Positions 50,581-63,564 of a DNA stretch of 64,000 nucleotides are shown in pieces; the stretch's first letter is position 1; each line of letters starts with the position of its first letter. The position numbers were made by a program, and so were the translations under genes. Where the stretch lies: contig NC_088169.1 in NCBI RefSeq assembly GCF_028769735.1, positions 45,971,229 through 46,035,228 of the forward strand, in the 5' to 3' direction. This DNA comes from Zonotrichia leucophrys gambelii. Taxonomy: Eukaryota; Chordata; Aves; Passeriformes; Passerellidae. Below the pieces are notes generated by a model that made no database searches, was not told the origin of the DNA, and saw only the letters and a program-made list of their open reading frames with translations.

Positions 50581-53500
50581 ATAAAATCTGCTTGAAATGT
50601 GGTTTTGGAGTTGTCCTCCACAAGGAAGGAACTTGTTTAATTGGATTTTTGGATATGTCCTTTTCATAGACCTTTTCTACCCCTACACTTTTTTGTTCAG
50701 TGTAGTTCAGGTGTTTCCTAACTTGTGTTTTGAGAAATTACACCCTTTATATACCTGAAACTGATGTCCTTCAAGTTTCACAAACTGTCCCTTAGCAACT
50801 AACTTTTAATGTTCATTCTCCTTTCATGATTTTCTAAATCTTACCCATATTTCTCCTCAGCCTGCTCTCCAAGAACTCAAGCTTTGCTAAGCCCTACTCT
50901 TAAGTCAGTTGCAACATCCATACAACATACATCAGTGTTTAGCTGTTCTATTCTGTACCTCTTCTACACCCTCCTCAAAGTTCTTGAAATTAGGAGAGCT
51001 GAAATAAACACAGTTCTCCGGATTCTGGTATTTTATTTGAAATAATGTTCACTCTTTTCTTCCTAACGTCTTTCCTGTTCATTCTGTGTACCTCATTGGC
51101 TTTTCTGGCTGCCACTGAAGGTGGAAATGGTTATTCCAGGAAGCAACTGTTTATAACTGCAGTATAACTTTCCACAGCTTGCCTTGACATGTCATAGGTT
51201 GCAGTGTTTATAAAGCAGAATATGGCTGGAGATAAGCTCATCTTTTGTGTAACAGCTGCATGCATTGTTGTATAAACAAGTAAAAGATCATTCTGGAAAC
51301 TGTAGTTCGGCTGTCTTCTAACTGATGCATTAACCAGAAAGCTGGTGTTAAGAAGAACAATAAATCAAGGTTAAATTATTGCTAAAATATTAAAATGTCA
51401 AACAAATGTCTTGAATAGGTATTCTGAGTCTCTATGTTTATGAGAAATACAGCATGAAAAAGTAACAAAGAACTATGTTTGAAGGCACATGGCATTTGTT
51501 CTGGGCCTTTTGCTTACATGGAGACCTCAAACCATTAAAAAGCTGCTGTAATAGTACATTTTACTTTAGTATAAGAAAGGGGGAAAATAGCTAAAAGGCA
51601 ACACAGTGAATAATATTTTTTAAAAAGTATAGAAAAAGTTTTTAGGCACTTGTGTCGAAATGTAGTCATCTACAATAACAAGCTGATCTATCTGACAGTA
51701 CAAATTAACAACTGCTTCAGAGTTTAAAACTATGTGCATCTGGAAACATCAATAAAGACAGTTTGTAAACAGTGTTATAAAAATAATTCATACTTTTCTT
51801 TGTCAAAAATCCTATAAATCAAAAGCGAGGCTATTCATACAAATTCTTGACACATTTTTTCTCATAGTGATCATTTTCCAAATAATGATAACAATAGTAA
51901 TTTGTTGGCCATTGATATTTATTATGTTCTAAGGCATATGCATGAAATGTAATGAATTTTAATTAATTTCTTCCTGTCCTTATATTTTTGCATGTCACAA
52001 TTAAGTGAATTGGTCCTGTTCAATAAGTGAAATCAAGCAAGTCAGGAGACTACCACTGGGAAAAAGTGAAATTTGTTCTATTATGCTTGTGTCGGGGGAT
52101 ATAAATTAAATTCATCCGTATGTCCAATTATTTTTACATCTAGAAAATAAAACCATTAATTAATACCTGTTCGAGTTAATACAATGAAAATAAGTTGGAG
52201 AAAACAAAATTGTGCAACACGTATTTCCAGAATTATTATAAAAACCAATGATTTTAGTTTATTTTACTTCAATAAGAGGCAACATTTTGAATCAGTTAAG
52301 TGGTTAGGGACTGTATTTTTCCCCTCTGTGAGAAAATAAGTGTACAAATCAATGCACTATTCGACTGCATTAGGAGTCAGCATGTCCTGGTTCCTCAGAC
52401 TGGAAAACAAAATGAACCTCTTGTAATACCACTGATAAATGCTTCAATGACACATTTTTTAAACTATTCAACTGAACTAGATGTGTTGACAGCCAGAGAC
52501 ATTTCAGCTGATTTTGATATGAACAGATTTTCTTCCTCATGTTTGGTGTTTTTTTTTTTTTAATTTTCTATCGTAGTTGTATAAATCTATACATAAGGCA
52601 TCATTTAAGCAGCAGCTTTATCTTTGCTTTAAATGGTTGGAGATTACAAAATTGAACTAGAAATCAAGTTTAATTGATTTAAAATGTAAGACCTCCATCC
52701 TTGAAAGATAATCAAATTATTTAATGAAGTTATTACTAAGCAATTCTTTTTACAGTTTAACATTTTATTCAGAGCAATATTACTAGTTATCACTGACAAT
52801 AATGACGTTATCCGCATTAAAGTGCTGCTGCTCAGCTACTCATCTTTTTTTTCAGACAAATCTTAGCCACAACATCTCACTTTGTTCAGTATTAAACTGA
52901 CTAGGTCTACACTACTTTTATAGCTGCTTCTGAGAGGCTGTAAGCACAGAATGCTCTGAGTTACCCTGTTTTCCCATCTGAAGGATTCTCTCTAATGAGT
53001 TATTTTGTGAAGGCAGCTAAATTTCATATTCTGGAGAGCATTTGTGCTACTCCCAATTCTGAGGGTGTTTTCCAAGCTCACTGTATGGGATACTGGTGAA
53101 GCTGAAACTGATTGTGGCCCCAACATGTTTTCAATACTCTGTTTAGGGAATGTCACTGAATTAGATTACCCATGAAAGGAATGTATTTTTTGTTACAAAA
53201 CTGAGAGTACTGAAGAAAGGGGAGCATTCAAATAAAACATTCTCCTGCAGCTACTGAGGGATAAGTGAGTCCAGTGTGGAGGGGGCCTCATCAACAGTTC
53301 CACGGGATCTATGAAGGACTGGAAGATTTGCCCATCTGTTAAGACTCAGTGTGACTTATTTTGCCCATTTGTGATTAACAGGCTTATTTTTCTCCTCTCT
53401 AAAAATAAAATTATGCACTAGAAAAGCAAAACAACAAAAACTCCCTTCCCTTCCCATATTTGTACACACTTTTTAAGACTGTTCTCCTTGAAATACAGGT

Positions 53501-55630
53501 CTCCAGGGCCTTATTCACTTTACAGTGCTTTCACATTAAATGTTCAGCTCTCTTCCTATTTCTGTCTGTTCTTCAAAGCCTTTTGTGAAACTGATTAATT
53601 AGGAAACTTTTTTTTTTTTTCTGTTTTACAGTCTTCATCATTCTGACACCTATAGCTCATCAGACTTCTAAGAAAAGAGGGCAGTTATCCAACAACAATT
53701 GAAACAAGATTAAGGAATTCACTAACATGATGATAAAGTCCTCAAACATCATCATGTCTTGAATAAAATATATTCACTTCTTTAAGTTTTGTTTTCCCCC
53801 GGTAAATTATTTTCGGCTATTAACTCAAAGAAATGAGGTGAAATGGAGACAGATTTCCTAATGAAAGGAAAATACTTGTGGTAAAATTTTGATACTCTTC
53901 TGGAAAGTGACATAAAAATTGAGGGAGGATGTGTGATTTCAGTTTCAAACCAAAGATTGTTTAGCATAGTAGTGAGAAGTTTAATTATTTTTTTTTAAAT
54001 GTTATTATGAATTTCCCCTCAGAAAAAAGGAAAGTGATGCTTGTGGAAAACTTCATAACCAACTTTCAGTTTCTGAAAAGATAATCCAAAAGGTTTCAGT
54101 TCAAGAAGGAATTATCTACAAAACCATGGCATTTTTAAAATTCTTTGCAACAGAATTTGGTTTAAGTAAGGTAGGTGTGACATCTTTTCTGATTTCAGCT
54201 CATCCAAGATTTTGTAGCTGTAGATGATATATATTTAATAGGGGTTTTGAGACCAGTGAAATAATATGTTTTCTTGATTTTAGTTTGAAACAAGCTTCCT
54301 TAAGATTTTTTGCTATTGTTTGACTAACATCTGTATGAAAGAGATGGATTAATAAAGAAGTAATATTTGGTGTATTGAAGAAGAAAATGGACATTTCTCA
54401 ATAATCAACTTTCTTTATTGAGGTCCAACACATTTCTTTCTATTTCTTCTAAAAATTCTATCTACTTTGAAGAGAATTTTTTGGGATAAAAAGAAATTGC
54501 TTACCAGAATCCATAAATTTTCATTTTGTGTGTGGTCACACTGTACTAATATGTATTGATAAAATAATAAAAGACATATCTAAGCTTTTTATGATAAAGT
54601 ATTAATATATTTTACAGTGTTGTTTTATTGTGAGTCTGATGTATTTTCTGGATTGAATGCTTAAGATTTGCTTATCTTTAAACTTCTGATTCACCGGTTA
54701 AGTTCAATGTGACATTTCCTCAGTTTCCTGACTGCTTCTCCTCAAATCAGTTTTTATTCTATTCCTCTTTTTGAATTCTTAAATGGTAGAAGGTTTTGAT
54801 TTCAGATGCTCTTTTACAGAAACTTAATTAAATTTATTTTACCTGGCTTTGTAGTACCAGATGACTTCCTCATTAGTTAATCAGATTAAATCTAAATTTG
54901 AACCTTAATTTAAATAATTCTGCAGTAATAACCTTTCAAGCATTCCCTCAATCAGCCACTAAGATTCTTTAATAATTACAGGCTTCAACTTACCTTTTTT
55001 GGGTCAGCCAGCAGGAACCGGAGAGCTGACCTCCTTTTGCTTCTAAAAGTGAATGAAAACTTTACCTACCTGAAGACACTTTTTCTATATCATTCTTAAA
55101 TATATCTGAAGAAAGACAGAAGATTTTTCTTTAAACAGGTTTTGTAATTAAATTATATTTCATCACGATATATTACTGACCAAAAGCACAAACTCTATTA
55201 CCATCTTTCAACTAGGAAAAGAAGTTTTCACAATGTGATAAAAGCAATTTTTAACCTTTTTGAAATAGAAAAAAGTGAGTGCTTTAATTTCAAATATATA
55301 TCTCGGGAATTTTAGTTTAAAAAATATAGTACATTTAAAAGATAATTCATGTATCTAAGTAACAAATTCAACTTCCTCAAAATAAATGGTATCTACAGTT
55401 GTATCTTGTTTTTAGTGAATTAGTTTACTGAGCATAGCTTATTTATAAAATGTGGCTTCTTCCTTGAGGTTTTCTCCTTCTAGCATACATGTGAGCCTAG
55501 CACATGAGCTGTAGCTTCTCATGAGAGGATAGCTGCTGTACTTTTGTTACCTTGAAATGAGGCATTTCATTCCAGCAGCTTTGCAAAGATGGCCCAGTTC
55601 TGGTCAGTTTTGTTCTGGCTTTTTCTTCTT
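50581..55630. other. AT-rich intergenic or intronic DNA
   Basis: No gene is supported apart from the candidate exon that follows. A probable old CR1 piece lies at 50850-51125. Open frames stay below 90 codons. Confidence 0.6.
50850..51125 (-). mobile_element. Probable old CR1 fragment
   Basis: In reverse orientation, several CR1-like words occur in the right order: CTCCTCAGCCTGCTCTCC, AGCTGAAATAAACACAGTTC and CTCATTGGCTTTTCTGGCTG. Divergence is heavy and both ends are uncertain. Confidence 0.4.
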
Positions 55631-55749
55631 TTAGGGACTTTTTCCAGTGTCATTTGTGTCAGTAGTGAGGTCAAAGGCATGTATGCCACTGGCAGTTTTT
55701 GAAGCCGCAAGCCTTCCAGGACTTTCCTTGTAGTGTTTCAGAATTTCAC
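55631..55749 (-). CDS. Candidate terminal coding exon, unidentified
   Basis: I cannot name the gene. On the minus strand a pyrimidine-rich stretch ending TTTTTCAG at 55750-55752 could be a splice acceptor. After it the frame (two bases, then codons) reads GEILKHYKESPGRLAASKT, continues with ASGIHAFDLTTDTNDTGKSP and stops with TAA at 55631-55633. This gives 38 full codons before the stop. Composition is balanced and hydrophilic and G+C is higher than in the flanks, unlike chance frames in this window. The frame is open for only about twelve more codons upstream, so a splice is needed for a longer protein. I found no upstream exon higher in the window and no clear AATAAA within the downstream 200 bp. 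It could be the last exon of a gene whose other exons lie beyond the window, a pseudogene piece, or chance. Confidence 0.25.
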
Positions 55750-55908
55750 CTGAAAAATCATTCAAAAGAAAATTTAAAATAATTTATGTAAATAAGTTTT
55801 GTGACAAATCAGAGCTGATTCACACTATCTGCATGTCTTTAAATCAGCAACAACATAATCAATAATTCTTTACAGATCTTACCAGTTATATATTCTATAT
55901 ATTTTTTA

Positions 55909-56012
55909 TGTATTTATATTTATATTTATATTTATATTTATATTTATATTTATATTTATATTTATATATTTATATTTATATTTGTGTTTATATTTGTGTT
56001 TATATCTATATT
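55909..56012. repeat. TTTATA hexanucleotide microsatellite
   Basis: About fifteen TTTATA units, changing to TTTGTG and TTCATA variants at the right end. Confidence 0.92.
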
Positions 56013-56152
56013 CATATTAATATAAATCCCATATACAGTGTCTGCAAAAATTACTGAAAAAATGAAAAAATATGTACTTATTTTTCCTAAGGATAATATA
56101 AACTAAATCCTCCTTTTTATCTTAGCATAAATATGAAAGACCTAAGCAGTCT

Positions 56153-56192
56153 AAGAATCTTAGGAACATTTTAAGAATCTTAGGAACATTTT
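56153..56192. repeat. Exact 20-bp tandem duplication
   Basis: AAGAATCTTAGGAACATTTT occurs twice without a difference. Confidence 0.9.
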
Positions 56193-56543
56193 ATTTTGTA
56201 TGAAATCAATCTTTCTTCCATCGAAAGAAAAAAATCAATACTTATTTATATATTTACCTTGAAAACACCAGTGTAGGCATATATGACCTCTGTACTATCA
56301 GCTGTTGCTTGCAGGCAGGGATAATTGGAGGAAGGATTCATGCTTTAGTACAGGTGACTTAACTGAAGACAAAATGTATTTGTCTGCATCAGCTTCAGAA
56401 TGCTCACATAATTCACAGCAAGGAAGATTCAATTATATATATATATGTATATGTATCCACAAGATACAAAGATGTATAATGAATGGAATGAAAGATAGAT
56501 GTACCAATGTCTCCAATATTGCCAGGAGGGTGAATGGAATTTC

Positions 56544-56890
56544 TGTTACGCATTGTAGAAAGAAAAATGTACCTAACCAAGGGATTTGCCTGAGGGCCTC
56601 CCTAAAGCATAAGACTGGGATGCCCTCATCTCTTAGGCCTGATCAAACAGAAACCATGGGAGAAACAGACACAGATAACTATTCCCTGGGGTAGAAGGGC
56701 CAAAAAGACATGTTGTGAAACTTTTTAATGATTGCCAGGTAACTGACATCATAAAGAACATGTAACCAATGAGAAATTGTTACCAAAAATAAAATTGTTT
56801 ATACCTGATATAAATGTTTGTAATCTCAATAAAATTGGCTTCTGGTCCAGCTCAGTCGTTCCCATCTCTCCATAGCTGATTTCATCCAAG
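56544..56890 (+). mobile_element. Compact solo LTR, about 350 bp
   Basis: It begins TGTTACGCATTGTAGAAAG. It has CCAAT at 56766-56770, TATAAA at 56809-56814 and AATAAA at 56828-56833, followed by TTGGCTTCTGGTCCAGCTC and a short pyrimidine-rich U5. The order U3-TATA-AATAAA-U5 supports plus orientation. I recognise it as a bird LTR type. The right end is uncertain, and no target duplication was settled. No internal genes lie beside it. Confidence 0.7.
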
Positions 56891-58141
56891 CCTCCATGTA
56901 CCCATCACTGATCTCCTCAAGAGCAGAGAAGTGTTCTGTGATTTGGAAAGGAAGTTACTGATGTGATTTTTGAAAGGAAGTTACAGTGAAAGTCACTGAT
57001 TGTGCATCTTGTGGGTTAAGGAACAAATTCTGGTGTGAAACTCCAATTCCTGCCTTCCTTAATCAATAAAGGCAAACAGACTTCTCCAATTGGAATTCAG
57101 ACTACCAGTTTATACCCAGAGATTAAACTACACTCTTATAGTATGTCTTCTCTAAACAGAAGACATGAGGAAGTCCAAGGGAGAATAATTATTCATTTGC
57201 AATTCAAACCAATGAAAACATCCCCACAAATAAGTTACTAGCATTTTTATAATGGAATCAGAAGATTTTTGGCACTCCTACCCCCACTATGTGACACATA
57301 CTTAATTATCCTCATTCATTTTTTCCTAACATAGTGTCATATTTTACCTTAATTTATTGTTTTTAAATAGATGGCATTAAATCTTAAGAGTTTCAGATAT
57401 ATACAACATAGAGATCACTTCAAAGCTGAAGAAAACTGACCCTCATCACTTTCCCTTATGGAAGATGAATTACTTTTCAGTCAGTAATGAAAAAGGGAAG
57501 TGAAGAGAAATCAGGAGATCTGAATCAAAACAATCTTGAATTTTGCTAAGAGTTTATTCTTGGCAAAAGTTACAAATACTGTGAGGTTTAGGACTATTTA
57601 TCATCAAGCTCTCCCATTTGCTGAGTAATGCTATATGTAGTGCAAAAGGATATGTACATACATAAAAGACTGCTTTTCTATTTGGAGAAGTGGTAGTTGC
57701 TACTAACACACTACTATCTATTGCTGGATTTCTTGTCCATTTAAACACAGAGAATTTACACATTTAGTTCAGAGTTTTCCTCCAAAACTTAGAACCCTAA
57801 AATGTAGTGCATCTAATTACAGTAGTAACAGTATATCAAAAAACAAATTTAAAATGGATAAGAGTTTTAAAATTTTGTAAATATAAATGCTTATGTTTCT
57901 TCAGATCAAGAACATAAAGTTCAGCTGCGCTCTGGAAAGGAAAGAAATAAATTTATCTTTGAGGCATTTGAATTTCCAAGAATAAGTGGGTTTTGTAAGT
58001 GCAGGACACAACAAGTCCTGTCATCCCCTCACAAACACAGAGAAGAGCAGGGGGTAAATAAACAGCATTTTATTTCACTAAAGCTGAGTGGCTTCTAAAT
58101 GCAAGTTATAAAATGATCAGGTAGTGATGATGCAAAAATAA
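56891..58141. other. AT-rich intergenic or intronic DNA
   Basis: No gene or recognised element. Open frames stay below 70 codons. Confidence 0.65.
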
Positions 58142-59471
58142 ATAAGTGTCATGGTTTGAGCCTGGCACAGAGCCAGTGCTCCCATGAAAATGCTTTCACC
58201 TTGGTGTCTGCTGTGAGATGTGACTAGGAATAAGCAAAACAGGCTCTAGTTTAAACATAAAGAAAACTTTATTATCTAATCTACAGGAAAATAGGAAAAA
58301 AACTATAAGGAAAAAAAAATTGAAAACCTTACAAAAACACTTTCATCTTCTCCACCACCAGAATTTCTTAATCTGATACATTCTCCTAAATCACTAATTG
58401 CTCAGCTTGGCACTACCCTTTAGAATACTCAAACTTCAGTCTATGAAGAGGAGAGGAGTCTTTCTTGTTCTATAGTCTTTCTCTAGAAACACGCTGAAAC
58501 TTCGTGTGCTTCTAATGTCACTCGGCACCGCCCGGAAAAGTCTTTTTGCTTCTTGTGACACCTTCCCTCCATGCCCAGTGCTCTCATCACTGTGCATGGA
58601 CCAGAGCTGCTTCTAGGGCTGTCTTTTAAGGATGCTTTGTCTTACTCTAAAACGGCACAGTCTCTGCTTTGGGACATCTGTCTTCTCCATATTTTTCTAA
58701 CTCCCTGGGGCTGAGGGGTCCCCACGATGAATTCTCCTGGTTCCAAGGCACTGCTTCCTCCTTAAGTGCAGTCTCTGTGTCACAGGAACAAACTGAGTCT
58801 ATGGCTACACAAGAAAAGTCTAGCCAAAAGGCTACTCTAATCATCTCTCCTCACTCAGTCATCTCTACATTTTTCGGGCCAGGTCTTTGTCTCATCTCAT
58901 CTCTTATCTCTCTTCTTATTTAGCTCTGAGGAGGATCAGTATTTTTGCAAGGCCTCAATCATGTAAGAAAGGGGTTAAAACTTCCAGTCTCTGTCTGTCT
59001 CAGAACGCCGATACTCCCACACGCGCTGCTGCTGCTCCGGCCGGGCTGCACCCTTCTCCCCCCTTCACCTCCTTGGCCGGCTGCTATCACATTCAGACGC
59101 CGACTCTCCCTCTCTCTCCCTTCTGCGGGGGGGGAATGGCTGCCCGATGCCTCCTGGGGCTCCTCCACCCTTCCATCCTCGAGGGCCTTCTCACCCCCCA
59201 TCTCTGTCCAGGCCCAGGCCTACCACATGGCTGCCCCTCCCCCGCCCAGCAGCAGCGGCTGGACAGGGGAGGGAGATCTGACCTCTTCGCCTCGATGTCC
59301 CAAGAGGCCTCTCAGGGCCGAAGCTCTGCTTTTTAACCCCTGTGTATTCTCGGAGGTGTGTCCAAACCGCACTGGTCACACCAGGTGCTAATATCAAACT
59401 CTGAGCATCCATTGGTTTGACCACAGCATCTCCGAATTCCCACTTCTTCCTGGTCAAACCACCACAATAAG
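58142..59471 (-). mobile_element. Solo LTR, about 1.3 kb, CpG-rich, with 5-bp target duplication
   Basis: The LTR proper is 58147-59466, beginning TGTCATGGTTTGAGCC and ending GGTCAAACCACCACA; the ends are partly inverted copies of each other. ATAAG lies directly on both sides (58142-58146, 59467-59471). On the minus strand it has CCAAT near 59411-59415, a TTAAAAAG TATA-like box near 59329-59336 and AATAAAG near 58267-58273. A G+C- and CpG-rich core lies at about 59000-59330. No retroviral genes are present. A 5-bp duplication fits ERVL/ERV3-like or some class I elements. Overlapping open frames of up to 149 codons over the GC-rich core look incidental, since several frames on both strands are open together. 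Confidence 0.88.
59000..59330. promoter_or_regulatory. CpG-dense core of the LTR (small CpG-island-like patch)
   Basis: Many CpGs are retained, including ACGCGC, CCGGCCGGGC and GGCCGGC, in a window otherwise poor in CpG. It lies just downstream of the minus-strand TATA-like box. Confidence 0.6.
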
Positions 59472-62099
59472 TAATTCAAAAAATCTCCAGAAGAAAAGAG
59501 ACAAAAAAAAAAAAAAAGGAATTTGTCTTTAAATAAACTTATGTTAAGTATTTTTGCATTCATAGCTTATTAAAAAAATACATTATTTTGATTTTGTTGT
59601 TCATACTCATGGGTTACTTTGGGTTTAGGTTTAATAGAGAACAGATAATGTCAGAGGTGAGACTGGCAATGAAAGTGTTATGCTTAATAACATTAAGTTG
59701 AATAATAGGGTGGCCTGAGAAAGCAAAAAAAAAAAAAAAATTCCAAAGCTATTTTTCTCAGAAATATCCCTACAGAAAGTACAACAATTGCATAATCGAA
59801 ACAGCATCCTAATAAGTGTGGCCTTTTTTCTATTTCTTGATGAAATGCTTTCCTAATCTGCAATCTTCTGATAGAGGCTAGTATCTGCTTGCATGCAAAC
59901 TGCTTCAGAGCATGAAAAAATTATTATTGGTATGTTTTAATTGCTATATGTGCACAAGAATTTGGGGGTTTTCAGACTTCTTTATCTTGTTTTTTTTTTT
60001 CTTTCTCAAATTACTTTATATTCTTCTGCTTATAGTTTTCTCTTGGGATGAAAAATGAGGGAATCTAGAATTCAAGCTATAGTGTATGTTCTTCTTCAGG
60101 TCAGTGATGAGAATTTGTTGACTAGAGAAAAGTATCTCTCAAATGGAGAAAAAAAAAAACATTGCTGGAAAAAAAAATGCATTAGATTTTACCTAGTCCT
60201 TTTCTTTTCTATTGGGAGATTGGCCACAGAAAATGAAAGGTCAGTGAAAAAAAAACCATTATCATTAAAATATGGCCTTAAATTGGACATGAGCCTCACT
60301 TGTCTCTCTTAAGTCATAAACGTTATGCTTCTCTTTGTATTTGGGAAACAAGACTAATTATACAAATAGTAATAATAGTCAGAGCACAACTTTCATTTAA
60401 CGAGTAATAGGCATTAAGAGATGGGATTGATGTGAAATGTCTGTAATTATCTTTTCATTTACTCATAAAGCACAAACTACTTCAATATAGATTTATTTTC
60501 AAATCCATAAAGCTCCTTGAATTCCTTATTATTTAAAAATAATAACTTATATTTAAAGATGAGACTGAGAAAAAAATATAAACATTTCTTCACAAAATGG
60601 TAGATGATTCATCATAATAGAACATAAAATATTTTATAATTTTGGTAACATTTTTCATTAGATGTCCATTGTACACAATGCATATTTAAAATAAGGCCAT
60701 TAAAGGTTATTTCAAAACCAGTACTTTTCTTAATAAATGTTTCTTGACATTACTGATGTGCAACAAATAAACTGTGACAGTTTGCAAACCAGTCAACACA
60801 GCCATCAACATTTTGATCTGTCACAAAAATATATGTATCAACACCATCATTTCCTCTTGACACCTTCTTTTCTGCTTGCATGTGTAGAAAAAAAAAAAAG
60901 TTGTATAGCCATGAGGTATTTTGTCAACATTCGCAAACAGCAATTATGAGCAATACAAGAAGAAACTTATAGACAAATAAGAAGTCAATTTTAGCTGACA
61001 TTGAACCACCTTTCAAGTTCTGGGTACTCCCTCTTGAACGACGCTGACTTTCTATTTGGCTACTGCTGAGTAATCTCAACGAGACAATGAGAAAATGCAA
61101 ATTATAGCTATCTAAACCAGCCTGATAAACGAGGCCATATTAGTTATGTTTCAAACTAACAGATTTCAAAAAAAGCATCACATTTGCAGAATATCAAAGG
61201 CATTTCAATCAGCTGTTGCATGTAGCTTTATGCCAGCTCTGTGTGTGATCATGACAACTTATTTTAGACAGGATTGCTATTTCACTCCATATGTGAATTT
61301 AAATTATGCATTTTAATATACATTTTGTGCAAGTACCCTCAATTCTACAGACAAAGTAAGTAATACTGAAGACTACATTTTGAGGAACACTCTCCCTTTT
61401 TCTCTTTTCTTCCTTTTTTGTCTGTCCTGACAATCCAGCAGTCTGTGTAGCTGACACTCTATTAGGACCTGGCCTTTGTTTATAATTCACTGGGATTACA
61501 GCTGATGAATTTCATTTGTGGAGTTCTGTATAGGATGTTTTGGGGCAAACTGTGTTCATCTTACTATAGTTAATCATGTGCCTTTCCCAAACACAATATT
61601 TCATTGTATTCTGAAGGATGTGTACTTACACGAAAGAGTGAAGTCAGTCAGACTTCTTTGACACAATAAATTTGGACAAAAAAGAATATATATATATATA
61701 TATAGTTGTGATATAAAAGAAAACTGGTCTCAGACTTCCTGCAATGCACATGTTTCAAGCAGTAAAAAATGTTACTGCCATATGTGACTTATGTGTAATT
61801 GATTTTCTTTTGGGACTTCTTGGATACAATCCACGTAAGAATTTTACTCAGATCAAGGGGAATTTCTTAAATTAAACCCCATATTTGTGTCCAGTTAGCA
61901 TTCTTTGTTACACATCATTGTGTGCACAAACTACTTTATTTCCAGACATTACTGAAATAGGAGATAAAGTCAGATGGACACCTGATGCACTCCAGCTGCA
62001 AAAGAGCACTCAGTCAACAGGGCAAAGTTATAGATTGTCTAAAGTAAAGTAAACATCAGATCTCCAACACCAAATGTTTTGGATTTTATATCTGCTCCT
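59472..62099. other. AT-rich intergenic or intronic DNA
   Basis: No gene is supported. It contains A-runs near 59500-59518 and 59727-59740 and a TA dinucleotide run at 61686-61704. Open frames stay below 90 codons. Confidence 0.65.
61686..61704. repeat. (TA)n dinucleotide run
   Basis: About nine uninterrupted TA units. Confidence 0.9.
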
Positions 62100-62400
62100 T
62101 CTGATCCATGCTACTTGCACTTACAGTCTTTTTTTTTCCTTATACAGCAGGAAAGTTTTCTGTTGATAATACCAGCAAGCTGGAGAAGCACTCTTGAAAG
62201 GATGCGTTCCAGAGGAAGGACACTCCTGAAAGATTGTCTGCAGGTGGCCAACGCTGAGTCAGGGTGACCCTGAGGGACTGAGGCCCATGGACAGCACATG
62301 CCAGGGGAGGGACACTAGTGAGCAAAAATCAGCAGCAGTAAGAAAACACCTGAGCACATGACCCCACACCCCAATTTTAATGCTGCCCATCACCTCATTG
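62100..62400. other. Unclassified GC-richer patch
   Basis: The stretch around 62180-62390 is G+C-richer than its flanks (for example ATGCCAGGGGAGGGACACTA). It may be a fragment of an interspersed repeat. I recognise no family, and three short overlapping open frames there show no domain. Confidence 0.35.
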
Positions 62401-63564
62401 GAGAAAATGTGACAGAATTAGAGTTATCTGGAGTTAAAACAAGGAAAACTGAGACAATGAATGAGATTAGGTGCTTGTCTGAAGTTGAATGTTGAGAAGG
62501 GAAAGGAAAACTATTTAATTAGATATTTCTTTTGTTGTAATGTGAGGTTTTCCCCCCTGCCCAGTACTGAAATCAATGATCAGAAATCATTGCTAATTGG
62601 GCATAAATTTTATTAAGAATAAATAGCCCCAGTCAAGACTGTTTCCATTGCAACAGTAATTCAGCTAGGAGTGCTTGTCTTTTAATGGTTTTTTTTGTAA
62701 GGTATGATTGCATGCAGAAATATTTTTGTGGTGTGGTTTGCTTCTTGCTATTATTACATGCAGCTGCATTTTTGTTACAACACAACATGGGCATAGCACT
62801 GGGAGATTTAAAGGGGCCAGTAAATTCCTATACTCATAATCTATACAATATATGAAGGTTAATATATATTACATATACAATTTTACTCTAACTCCAGAAT
62901 GTTGTTAGGATTCCAAATGGTATATTTTATTCTTACAGATTTATTTTCTTGAGCTGGTTCCCTTCTCTAATTAACTATATTTAACATACCACAGACTTTT
63001 AGAGGGAAAATAAATCACACATTAGGCAGAGGCAAACAGAAGAATTGTCTTTCTAAAGATGTTAGTTAAAATTTTGTTTAGTAAAATGCAGAAACTGAGA
63101 GCTGTGAATCTTTTTAGAGAAATGCTTCATCTTCTGCATTTGTAGCACACGTCAAAGTATAGTTTCATAAGAGGAGAAGATGTTTTGAAACCCTTGGTCT
63201 TCTTGTTGGTCATCTTTTATTTTCCATCCCAAGCAACTCTTTTTGCAAACCACAAAAGCAGGGCATGATTACATTTGGGTTGTATTTTTTTCCTCAAATG
63301 CTCATTAGTGACAGAACAAAGTATAAGTCTTAACTACAACATATGAGATTAATAAATGTGAGCAGAGATATATTTCCATCTGCCTGACACATTTTAAGAA
63401 CATTTTTTGCCTGAAAAAAATTATGTTCTGGTTAATTGCTGTGGATTTTATTCTTTGTTTGGTTGGGTTTTTTTTTTTTGTTATGTTTTCTTACAAAGCT
63501 GTTTTTATTTGTATAATATTTATCATATTTCAAATAACTTAGACACAATGCTGTGTAAATTAGT
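62401..63564. other. AT-rich intergenic or intronic DNA
   Basis: No gene or recognised repeat, apart from T-runs. Confidence 0.65.

Larger units (their letters stand above)
55750..56543. other. AT-rich DNA with microsatellites
   Basis: It holds the hexanucleotide array at 55909-56012, an exact 20-bp duplication at 56153-56192 and a short TA/TATG run near 56433-56456. No gene is supported. Confidence 0.65.

Noticed and set aside
58887..59391. Two overlapping open frames of about 149 codons on the plus strand
   Set aside because: They lie in the CpG-rich core of a solo LTR, on the antisense strand, and other frames are open at the same place because stop codons are rare in GC-rich DNA.
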